Assembly: GCA_022792035.1 (NCBI GenBank)
Contig: JAAWAE010000036.1
Span: forward strand, 18,378-82,377
Direction of reading: 5' to 3'
From: Ruminiclostridium sp.
GTDB lineage: Bacteria > Bacillota > Clostridia > Oscillospirales > Oscillospiraceae
DNA: 64,000 nt
Under the pieces are notes generated by a model that was not told the origin of the DNA, did not search any database, and saw only the letters and a list, made by a program, of their open reading frames with translations. Of this stretch, positions 25,746 to 33,096 are shown in pieces. The stretch's first letter is position 1; each line of letters starts with the position of its first letter. The position numbers and the translations under genes are program-made.

Positions 25746-25958
25746 ATGATGCCATTGACCTTAGCCGACCCCGGTGAAGAAAACATCATCCTCAGAGTAG
25801 GCGGAAAGCCCGAGGTGAAAAAACACCTGGAGAACCTTGGATTTGTGGTCGGCGGCTGCGTGCGCGTGGTCTCCACAACTGGCGGGAACCTCATCGTCAA
25901 CGTAAAAGAGGCCCGCATTGCCATCAGCCAGGAGATGGCCCAAAAGATCATGGTTTAA
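25746..25958 (+). CDS. FeoA-domain protein (first copy)
   Basis: A small SH3-like protein of about 70 residues. The frame begins at TTG 25731, but GGAGGAGG (25733-25740) points to ATG 25746 or 25749. It has the FeoA pattern GGKPEVKKHLENLGFVVGGCVRVVS followed by the ending NVKEARIAISQEMAQKIMV. FeoA proteins bind or regulate FeoB at the cytoplasmic face. This copy is more divergent than the one after it. It is the first gene of the operon and 12 bases ahead of the second feoA. Confidence 0.88.
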   Translation: MMPLTLADPGEENIILRVGGKPEVKKHLENLGFVVGGCVRVVSTTGGNLIVNVKEARIAISQEMAQKIMV

Positions 25959-25970
25959 GGAGGAGCAGGT

Positions 25971-26192
25971 ATGAACACACTCAAGGAAGTCCCCGTGGGC
26001 CAGAGTGCCCATGTTATCAAGCTCCATGGCGAGGGCGCCATTAAGCGCCGGATTATGGACATGGGCATCACCAAAGGGGTGGAAGTGTATGTGCGAAAGG
26101 TTGCGCCCCTAGGGGACCCGATAGAAATCACTGTCCGAGGTTACGAGCTTTCCCTGCGCAAGGCTGATGCAGAGATGGTCGAAGTCCAATGA
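25971..26192 (+). CDS. feoA: FeoA ferrous iron transport accessory protein (second copy)
   Basis: The 73-residue protein is a canonical FeoA: GQSAHVIKLHGEGAIKRRIMDMGITKGVEVYVRKVAPLGDP then ITVRGYELSLRKADAEMV. It has a full SD (AGGAGGAG). Two FeoA proteins in tandem before FeoB are common in Clostridia and may form a mixed complex. A hairpin terminator and an iron-box-like site separate it from feoB. Confidence 0.93.
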   Translation: MNTLKEVPVGQSAHVIKLHGEGAIKRRIMDMGITKGVEVYVRKVAPLGDPIEITVRGYELSLRKADAEMVEVQ

Positions 26193-26224
26193 GACCGCAT
26201 CTCCATGCGTTCAGAGTACAGAAC

Positions 26225-26251
26225 GAAAACGGGAGCCACTCCCGTTTTTTT
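26225..26251 (+). terminator. Terminator or attenuator between feoA and feoB
   Basis: ACGGGAG-cca-CTCCCGT is followed by seven T residues. The short stem suggests partial termination, so feoB may be expressed at a lower level than the feoA genes or from its own start. Confidence 0.75.
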
Positions 26252-26257
26252 ACCCCT

Positions 26258-26276
26258 TTCAGTTAGTCTAACCTAA
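26258..26276. promoter_or_regulatory. DtxR/IdeR-like iron box upstream of feoB
   Basis: TTCAGTTAGTCTAACCTAA matches 16 of 19 positions of the classical DtxR box TTAGGTTAGCCTAACCTAA. It also has the TTAG-N6-CTAA core seen at the operon promoter. It lies 40 bases before the feoB start. No clear -35/-10 pair was found around it. Confidence 0.6.
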
Positions 26277-26316
26277 CCGAAGTCCCAAAGATTTTTTAGA
26301 GAAAAGGAGTGCAGCA

Positions 26317-28728
26317 ATGGAGCAGCAAATCAAAATTGCCCTGGCGGGTAATCCCAACTGCGGCAAGACCACCCTCTTCAACGCGCTCACCGGTTCCAAC
26401 CAGTTCGTGGGCAACTGGCCTGGTGTTACGGTAGAGAAAAAAGAAGGGCAGCTGAAGGGTCACAAGAACGTGGTCATCATGGACCTTCCCGGTATCTACT
26501 CCCTCTCCCCCTACACCCTGGAGGAAGTCGTAGCCCGGAACTACCTCATTGAGGAACGCCCCGATGCCGTCCTAAATATCGTGGATGGCACCAACCTGGA
26601 GCGCAACCTCTATCTGACCACCCAACTTACCGAGCTGGGCATCCCTGTAGTCATCGCCGTAAACATGATGGATCTGGTAGAAAAGAATGGTGACACCATC
26701 AATATCCCAGAACTCTCTCGAGCGCTAGGGTGCCAGGTTATGGAAATCTCCGCCCTGAAAAGCAGCGGCGTTATGGAAGCCGCCGAAGCGGCTGTCCGGG
26801 CCGCCCACTCCACCAAGACCGTTCCCATGCACACTTTCTCCGGTCCGGTAGAGCATGCTTTGGCCCATATCGAAGAAGCCGCTCTGCACGATATGCCCGC
26901 TGAACAGCAGCGGTGGTATGCCATCAAAATCTTCGAGCGGGATGAAAAAGTTCTGGAGAAGATTCAGCTGGATCCCACCCTCCTCTCCCACATCGAGGAA
27001 GATATTGCCGCCACAGAAACCGAATTGGACGATGATGCCGAGAGCATCATCACCAATGAACGCTATATTTATATCGGCTCTATCTTAAAGGGTACTTATA
27101 AGAAAAAAGCCGTCGGGCAGCTGACCACCTCCGACAAAATTGACCGCATTGTCACTCACCGCATCTTGGCCCTGCCGATCTTCGCAGCCATCATGGTCTT
27201 GGTGTACTTTATTGCTGTGTCCACTGTGGGCGCCTGGGCAACAGACTGGACCAATGACTGCCTCTTCGGTGACGGCTTCCATCTCTTCGGCAACGGCAGC
27301 GAGGAGTATACCGAAGCCATCAACGAGTACGCTGCGGAAAACCTCTGGACCAGCAGCTATATCTCCACCCTAGAGGACGCCGCTCAGGCCGGAGTCATTG
27401 GCGCGGACGAAATTCTCGGCGCCATAGAAGAAGGCGACTTCGCCGCCTTTGACGAAGCCTACAGCCTCTATACAGACGCCCTGGCAGAAGAAGGGTATGA
27501 CATCTCCCAGGACTACGACATCGTCATGGAAGGCGCCCCGGACACTTCCACATTCGGCACCTGGGTCCCCGGCCTTCCCGTCCTCATTGAGAACGGCCTG
27601 GACGCTGTCGGCTGCGCGGACGGCTTGAAGAGTCTGATCTTGGACGGCATCGTAGCCGGTGTTGGTGCGGTGTTGGGCTTTGTGCCTCAGATGCTGGTTC
27701 TCTTCATCATGCTGGCCTTCCTGGAAGCCTGCGGCTATATGGCTCGGGTAGCCTTCGTCATGGACCGAATCTTCCGCCGATTCGGCCTCTCCGGCAAGTC
27801 TTTCATCCCCATGCTCATTGGGACTGGCTGCGGCGTCCCCGGCGTCATGGCCTCCCGTACCATTGAAAATGAGCGGGACCGGCGTATGACCATCATGACC
27901 ACCACCTTTATCCCCTGCGGAGCTAAAATGCCCATCATTGCCCTCATCGCCGCGGCCCTCTTCGGCGGGGCCTGGTGGGTAGCACCCAGCGCCTATTTCC
28001 TAGGTGTTGCCGCCATCGTCTGCTCCGGTATTATGCTGAAGAAGACCAAAATGTTCTCTGGAGAACCCGCTCCCTTTGTCATGGAACTGCCCGCTTATCA
28101 TTGGCCCACCACCGGCAATGTCCTGCGCTCCATGTGGGAACGCGGCTGGTCCTTCATCAAAAAGGCCGGCACTATCATCCTCCTGGCCTCCATCGTCATC
28201 TGGGCCGGCTCCCACTTCGGTGTGGTGGATGGCGCCTTCCTCTTCGATCAGGAAATGGAGTTGGAGAACAGCATTCTGGGAATCATTGGCGGCGCGATCT
28301 GCTTCCTCTTCTCCCCGCTGGGTTTTGGCAGCATCAAGGCCACTGTAGCTACCATCATGGGTTTGGTGGCTAAGGAAGAAGTTGTGGGTGTCTTTGGCGT
28401 GCTGGACTTTGAGGGACTCACTCCCTTGGCCGGTTACTCTTTCCTTGCCTTCAACCTCCTCTGCGCCCCCTGCTTCGCCGCCATCGGAGCCATCCGGCGG
28501 GAAATGAATTCCGCCAAGTGGACCTGGTTCGCCATCGGCTATCAGTGTGCCCTTGCCTATATTGTTTCCCTCATCATTTATCAGCTGGGGAGTTTGGTCT
28601 CTGGCAGCGGTCATATTGTTGGGACCATCGCCGCCGTTCTGTGCGTTGTGTTCCTCCTCTATATGCTCTTTCGGCCAGTAAAAGTAAAAGAGACCAAGCG
28701 CCTGGAGGGCAGCATGGCTGGCCGCTGA
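26317..28728 (+). CDS. feoB: Ferrous iron transporter FeoB
   Basis: The 803-residue protein has an N-terminal GTPase domain (G1 GNPNCGKTTLFN near residue 10, G3 DLPGIYSLSPYT, G4 NMMD) and a helical linker. The membrane part carries two Gate motifs (FIPMLIGTGCGVPGVMASRTI and FIPCGAKMPIIALI). It imports Fe2+ across the cytoplasmic membrane. Between the first helix and the first Gate region an acidic stretch of about 95 residues (roughly 318-410) lengthens the extracytoplasmic loop. The start is backed by AAAAGGAG. Confidence 0.97.
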   Translation: MEQQIKIALAGNPNCGKTTLFNALTGSNQFVGNWPGVTVEKKEGQLKGHKNVVIMDLPGIYSLSPYTLEEVVARNYLIEERPDAVLNIVDGTNLERNLYLTTQLTELGIPVVIAVNMMDLVEKNGDTINIPELSRALGCQVMEISALKSSGVMEAAEAAVRAAHSTKTVPMHTFSGPVEHALAHIEEAALHDMPAEQQRWYAIKIFERDEKVLEKIQLDPTLLSHIEEDIAATETELDDDAESIITNERYIYIGSILKGTYKKKAVGQLTTSDKIDRIVTHRILALPIFAAIMVLVYFIAVSTVGAWATDWTNDCLFGDGFHLFGNGSEEYTEAINEYAAENLWTSSYISTLEDAAQAGVIGADEILGAIEEGDFAAFDEAYSLYTDALAEEGYDISQDYDIVMEGAPDTSTFGTWVPGLPVLIENGLDAVGCADGLKSLILDGIVAGVGAVLGFVPQMLVLFIMLAFLEACGYMARVAFVMDRIFRRFGLSGKSFIPMLIGTGCGVPGVMASRTIENERDRRMTIMTTTFIPCGAKMPIIALIAAALFGGAWWVAPSAYFLGVAAIVCSGIMLKKTKMFSGEPAPFVMELPAYHWPTTGNVLRSMWERGWSFIKKAGTIILLASIVIWAGSHFGVVDGAFLFDQEMELENSILGIIGGAICFLFSPLGFGSIKATVATIMGLVAKEEVVGVFGVLDFEGLTPLAGYSFLAFNLLCAPCFAAIGAIRREMNSAKWTWFAIGYQCALAYIVSLIIYQLGSLVSGSGHIVGTIAAVLCVVFLLYMLFRPVKVKETKRLEGSMAGR

Positions 28729-28759
28729 TCTCTTGAACGCATCCTATTAGGAGGTTTTT

Positions 28760-28924
28760 ATGTTTCACTTTCTCAGTACCCACGCAGGGACCCTTTTTAC
28801 AGCCATCGTGCTCATAGTGGTAGTCGCCGCTGTGGTGGTCCATCTGGTCCGCACCAAGAAGCGGGGCGGCTGCTCCTGCAGCTGCGGCTGCGGACAGTGC
28901 CACGGGGATTGCCATTCCCGCTGA
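28760..28924 (+). CDS. FeoB-associated Cys-rich membrane peptide
   Basis: This 54-residue gene is too short for the ORF track. AGGAGG precedes ATG 28760. One membrane helix (LFTAIVLIVVVAAVVVHLV) is followed by a Cys-rich cytoplasmic tail (CSCSCGCGQCHGDCHSR). That is the layout of the FeoB-associated Cys-rich protein family found after feoB in Firmicutes. It probably binds iron emerging from FeoB or helps assemble the complex. It is the last gene of the operon, 31 bases after feoB and just before a terminator. Confidence 0.88.
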   Translation: MFHFLSTHAGTLFTAIVLIVVVAAVVVHLVRTKKRGGCSCSCGCGQCHGDCHSR

Positions 28925-28950
28925 ATTCGAAAATGATCCCGTCAACGACA

Positions 28951-28990
28951 GAAACCAAGGGCCTGCCAAACCGGCAGGCCCTTGGTTTCT
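28951..28990 (+). terminator. Bidirectional terminator between feo operon and fapA
   Basis: AAACCAAGGGCCTGCC-aaacc-GGCAGGCCCTTGGTTT is a long stem. A- and T-rich flanks let it serve both the plus-strand feo operon and the minus-strand fapA gene ending at 29027. Confidence 0.85.
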
Positions 28991-29026
28991 CTTCCAATCC
29001 TTTCATTCTCCAACGACAGAGGCGAA

Positions 29027-30757
29027 TCACATCACCACGATCTCCCCGTGGATCATCTTGGCGATACATTGACGGGAATCGTGCCGCAGGCGGACCATCT
29101 CCTCCCCGAAGCGGATCTCCGTTCCCGCATACGCGATGCCGCACTCCATCCGGGCGCTGTCCTTTTCTCCCGGCGGGACCTTCGTGTTGCTCATCTCCGC
29201 TTCCAGCTGCTTGCGCTTGAGTTCCGCCACAGAGAGCTTCATCCGGGTCTTGCTCAGCAAACTCTCCCGCACAGGACTATCCAGCTGATTCTCCAGCTTC
29301 TCCAGCTCCTGTTCCAGCTCTTCGATCTCCTGGGTGGTCATATCCCGCTCAAAGCTGGTGCAGGGCAGGCCGCCCATGGAAACCATGGTCTTGCACTCCG
29401 ACATAGAGCCCACCACTCTGGCGTTGATCGCCTTGGCGGCCCAGGTGCTGCCGCCGATGATGCTGCCCCGGCCGGAGCGCACCACGATCTCCCCATCACA
29501 GTAGACACTGCCGTTGACGATGCAGTCCGTCTGAAGGTTCTCCTTGACGTATATCGTGGCGTTTTCTATGTACTTGGTGAAAATACACTTTTGAGACCGG
29601 ACAACGGTGCTCCCGTCCCCCAAAATCCCCTTGACCACCACCAAGTCGCCGCCAGCCTCCACGATGCTGCCAGCCTCGATCACGCCGCCCACATGGATGT
29701 TTCCCATGGCCCGGACTTCAAAGCCGCTGAGTACGTCGCCTTGGATGTTCACGTCACCCAGGAAGTTGATATCTCCCGTGGAGTAGTCCACGTTGCCTTG
29801 AATATCCAGCACCGGCTTCACCTGGAAGCTCCGGCCATTGAACTCCACGTGGCCGTCAATCGACGCCACCAATGTGATGCCGTCCTCACTGATCTCCGTG
29901 TTCCGGCCTTGGGGCAGTGACACGGCCTTGCCGCTCTTGGCCGGGATCTCCTGGTCCAGCACAGTCCGGCCCGGCTCACCCTCGGTGGGCAGGATCAGAC
30001 GGCAGATCTCCTGCCCCTCTTTCACATTGCGGATCATGTTCAGGGCGGTGTAGTCCACCTGATCGTATTCGTCAATCTCCAGGATCCGCTCGATGACCCG
30101 GGGGAAATAGTCCACGATGTTCCCGTTCTTCCCATCAAAGGCCGGCTTTCCCCGGGCAATGAGATAGAGGGTGAAATACCGCCGGTCCTCCCGGTGCAGG
30201 TGGTCCGCCAAACGGGTGTCCACCCCATAGAGAATGCCCTGCTCCTTCATGGTCCAATAGAGCATTTCCCGAGAGATCTCCTTCCCTCCTCCCGTGGGCG
30301 GGAAGATGATCACCCAAGCGTAAAGTTTGTCAGCGGACAGGAAGTAAAGCGGCAGCGCGTCCAGCACCGGCGGCTTCTCCTCCTCCTCTTCCTCTCCCTT
30401 CTTGCGTCGTCTGCCTTCGTTGCCTCTTGCTTCCTTCCAGCGCGCGGTACAGGCGCTGTTGAGGACGCTGCGCAGTCTGTTGCGCTCCTTCTTCACCATA
30501 TCCAGAGGAAGTTCCTCTTCCTCATCCAGACAGATCCTCGGTTTGGGCAGCATCCCGGACTCCGTGCGCCGCCGTTCATAAAGGCGGTACATGGAATGGT
30601 CCCGGGGCAGCTCAAGCAGGGCTTCCTCTGCCATGTTGATCGGCACCTCCAAGGGTTCCTCCGCCCCGAGCTCCTGTTCTACATTGATTTCTTCCTCCTC
30701 CGGACGCTTCGCCCCAAAGGATTGCAGGAAGGACGTGAGTTTATCCTTGATCGACAT
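29027..30757 (-). CDS. FapA family protein (DUF342)
   Basis: The 576-residue protein has a charged N-terminal region (1-130) and the DUF342 core. The core shows a beta-helix of short hexapeptide-like repeats (GNVDYSTGDINFLGDVNIQGDVLSGFEVRAMGNIHVGGVIEAG, residues about 320-370). A coiled coil follows near 440-490 (TTQEIEELEQELEKLENQ). DUF342 proteins are cytoplasmic; Vibrio FapA is linked to flagellar protein and enzyme-IIA interaction, but no general function is known. It is the last gene of an operon with two hybrid histidine kinases, so it may be an output or partner of them. Confidence 0.85.
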   Translation of the reverse strand: MSIKDKLTSFLQSFGAKRPEEEEINVEQELGAEEPLEVPINMAEEALLELPRDHSMYRLYERRRTESGMLPKPRICLDEEEELPLDMVKKERNRLRSVLNSACTARWKEARGNEGRRRKKGEEEEEEKPPVLDALPLYFLSADKLYAWVIIFPPTGGGKEISREMLYWTMKEQGILYGVDTRLADHLHREDRRYFTLYLIARGKPAFDGKNGNIVDYFPRVIERILEIDEYDQVDYTALNMIRNVKEGQEICRLILPTEGEPGRTVLDQEIPAKSGKAVSLPQGRNTEISEDGITLVASIDGHVEFNGRSFQVKPVLDIQGNVDYSTGDINFLGDVNIQGDVLSGFEVRAMGNIHVGGVIEAGSIVEAGGDLVVVKGILGDGSTVVRSQKCIFTKYIENATIYVKENLQTDCIVNGSVYCDGEIVVRSGRGSIIGGSTWAAKAINARVVGSMSECKTMVSMGGLPCTSFERDMTTQEIEELEQELEKLENQLDSPVRESLLSKTRMKLSVAELKRKQLEAEMSNTKVPPGEKDSARMECGIAYAGTEIRFGEEMVRLRHDSRQCIAKMIHGEIVVM

Positions 30758-30801
30758 ACTCGATGCACCACCTTTTCATCATGCTCTCTTGCTTCCTCTT
30801 A

Positions 30802-32247
30802 TCATTCTATTCTATCCCGTACCGGACGGACCCTGCGCCGGGACAGCGTGTCCATGGCATCCAGCAATGCCGCAAGATCCATGGGTTTGGTCAAGTGCTC
30901 GTCGATCCCACAGGCCCGAGACCTGCGCCGGTCGCTCTCCATGGCGTTGGCCGAGAGCGCGATGATGGGGATGTCCGCCAGCACCGGGTCCGGCAGGCTC
31001 CGAATGGCCCGGGAAGCCTCCCAGCCATCCATCACCGGCATCTGGATATCCATGAGGACCAGGTCATAGGCTCCCAGAGGGGCAGAGAGGATCTTGTCCA
31101 GCGCCGCTTGGCCATGCTCCGCGGTCTCCACCAAAAACCCTTCCTGCTCCAGCAGCTCCGTCTCGATCTCCGCGTTGATCTCGTTATCCTCCACCAGGAG
31201 GATCTTCCGAAACGGCGTCCCTGCGTCGGGGAGGGTCTGGCTGGTGACCTCCTGGAGCCGGAGGCGGAGGGTGATGGTAAAGACCGTGCCCTCGTCTACC
31301 CGGCTGCGCACATCGATGCTGCCGTCCATCCTGTCTACGATACTCTTCACGATGGTCAACCCCAATCCAGCCCCGTGGATACCGCTGATGGTAGAGCTGC
31401 GCTCACGCTCAAAGGGTTCATAAATCTGGGATAAAAATGACTCATCGATCCCTATGCCGGTGTCCGCGATCTTGATGCGGTAAACCCCATAGTCATTGGG
31501 CAATGTGTCCGTCTGGGCCACACTGATGCAGACCTGCCCCCCAGAGCGGGTATAGGTCACGGCGTTGCTGGCCAAGCTGAACACCATCTGTTTCAATTTT
31601 TCCCGGTCAGCGTAAACACCGCTCTGCTTCACATCCGCGCAGTCCAGCACAAAATCCAGGGACTTCCCCCGGGCCTGGAGCTGCAGACCCGCATAAACTT
31701 CCCCTACCGTCTCACACAGATCACAGGGGGTCTCCACAAGACCATTATCCCCGGACAGGGCCGAGACCTCCAGCAGCCGGGAAATCATGTCCAGCAGCTG
31801 CCGGCCGGCCTTCTCCGTCCGCTCCAGGTAGTTCAGCACAGTCTCCCGCTCCTCCAGCTTTCCCTTGGCCAGGGTGAGGAAGCCGAAGATGGCGTTGAGG
31901 GGGGTACGCATATCGTGGGAGATATGGGACAGGAAGGCGTCCTTGGCCTGGACCGCCAGATTCGCCTGTTCCAGGGCCTCCGCCAGCAGACGCTTCTGCT
32001 CCAGTTCCCGGCGCAGTTCCTCGTCCATGCGGCGGTATCCCATGATCACTTGAGAAAGCTGTCCCTGTTCCGACGCGCTGACGATGCGCATTTGCAAGTA
32101 TTGGACCTCCTCTTCCTGGAGTACTCGGAAGTTGACATAGAGTCCTGTATCCGCCTGGAGCGTTTGCTTGAGATGGTCCGGGTCCGTGGATTCCCGAAAC
32201 AGCTCCCGGTCCTCTGGGTGGACCCAAGTCTGCAAATAACGCGCCAA
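30802..32247 (-). CDS. Hybrid histidine kinase, C-terminal piece (HisKA-HATPase-REC) of a frameshifted gene
   Basis: The 481-residue frame contains a PAS remnant (LQTWVHPEDRELFRES), HisKA with intact phospho-acceptor (SHISHDMRTPLNAIFGF, His 111), HATPase_c (N box LASNAVTYTRSGG, G1 DTGIGI, G2 GAGLGL) and a receiver with LVLMDIQMPVMDG. Upstream in the same frame the protein reads on as FHDKLEACSYSEIL before the nominal start. It therefore continues the preceding PAS ORF after a frameshift at the G6 tract 32294-32299. Alone it has no convincing ribosome binding site. Confidence 0.85.
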   Translation of the reverse strand: MARYLQTWVHPEDRELFRESTDPDHLKQTLQADTGLYVNFRVLQEEEVQYLQMRIVSASEQGQLSQVIMGYRRMDEELRRELEQKRLLAEALEQANLAVQAKDAFLSHISHDMRTPLNAIFGFLTLAKGKLEERETVLNYLERTEKAGRQLLDMISRLLEVSALSGDNGLVETPCDLCETVGEVYAGLQLQARGKSLDFVLDCADVKQSGVYADREKLKQMVFSLASNAVTYTRSGGQVCISVAQTDTLPNDYGVYRIKIADTGIGIDESFLSQIYEPFERERSSTISGIHGAGLGLTIVKSIVDRMDGSIDVRSRVDEGTVFTITLRLRLQEVTSQTLPDAGTPFRKILLVEDNEINAEIETELLEQEGFLVETAEHGQAALDKILSAPLGAYDLVLMDIQMPVMDGWEASRAIRSLPDPVLADIPIIALSANAMESDRRRSRACGIDEHLTKPMDLAALLDAMDTLSRRRVRPVRDRIE

Positions 32248-33044
32248 GATTTCAGAGTAGGAACAGGCTTCCAGCTTGTCGTGAAACAGTGGTCCCCCCG
32301 CTCACTGAGCAGATAGGGCAAGATCCGGTCCCGTTCCAGGTCCACATAGAAGATGGAGTCGTAGCTCCTCCCAAGACCGCGGATCACCTCCAGGCGGCGC
32401 AGATGCTCCCGGTCCATTCGATCCCGCTCCTGCTGGTACTTCTCCATCAGCGCCTGGAGCTGCTGCTCCCCTTTGCGCTTTTCATCCCGAAGGATCTCCC
32501 GCTCGGCAAGCTGCCGCTGGCGGCGTTCAGTACTCTCGCTCAAAAAGACATAGAAGAGCTCTCCCACCGCCTCGCTGCGGACGAAATGCCCGTAGTCCTC
32601 CAGCCAGCGCACGCTCCCATCCCGGCGGATGATCCGGTATTCCACATAGTCCAGGTCATGGGGACTGCTGACGATCTGGGCCCGGATGCTCTCTTCCACC
32701 GCCTCCACGTCCTCAGGGTGGACCATCCCATGAAACGAATTGCCCGTCAAGGTCCGAAACTGCGCCATGTCCTCACAGAGGAACATCCGCTGCACAGCAC
32801 GGTTGGCGTACACGATCTCTTCCTTTCCATAGGCATAGTAGATCAAAAAGCCGCCGGGCATCTCGTCCATGAACTGCATCACCTCGTAGGCGGACTGGAA
32901 AGCAGGGGGAAGGGACAGCCCCTCCAGGGCCTCCGCCATCCCCTGCTCCAGTACCCGGTCCGGGTCTAGCTGGTGGTCTTGGAGAAAGTGCAGAAAATCT
33001 ACGATATTTTGAATCAGCTCATCCCTTCGCCCTCGTTCTATCAT
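32046..33044 (-). CDS. PAS-domain sensor piece, N-terminal part of a frameshifted hybrid kinase
   Basis: The 332-residue frame starts MIERGRRDELIQ. It has a PAS/PAC region (residues about 58-170, with FLIYYAYGKEEIVYANRAVQRMF and VEYRIIRRDGSVRWLEDYGHF), a coiled coil and the start of a second PAS (YDSIFYVDLERDRILPYLLSERG). After residue about 250 it leaves the family (HCFTTSWKPVPTLKS), exactly at six G residues. One extra G would join it to the kinase/receiver frame. Real coding sequence is about 32295-33044; the rest is shifted frame. Operon: after the 1044-residue kinase, before fapA. Confidence 0.8.
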   Translation of the reverse strand: MIERGRRDELIQNIVDFLHFLQDHQLDPDRVLEQGMAEALEGLSLPPAFQSAYEVMQFMDEMPGGFLIYYAYGKEEIVYANRAVQRMFLCEDMAQFRTLTGNSFHGMVHPEDVEAVEESIRAQIVSSPHDLDYVEYRIIRRDGSVRWLEDYGHFVRSEAVGELFYVFLSESTERRQRQLAEREILRDEKRKGEQQLQALMEKYQQERDRMDREHLRRLEVIRGLGRSYDSIFYVDLERDRILPYLLSERGDHCFTTSWKPVPTLKSWRVICRLGSTQRTGSCFGNPRTRTISSKRSRRIQDSMSTSEYSRKRRSNTCKCASSARRNRDSFLK

Positions 33045-33096
33045 GCTTCTCCTCTTTCCGGCCTTTACGGGCCATTACGCCTGGCGCGCGCTTCTC

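Noticed and set aside
32294-32299. Programmed -1 frameshifting to join the split kinase
   Set aside because: The G6 tract does not form a standard X-XXY-YYZ heptamer in the zero frame and no downstream pseudoknot is apparent; mutation, phase variation or sequencing error is simpler.
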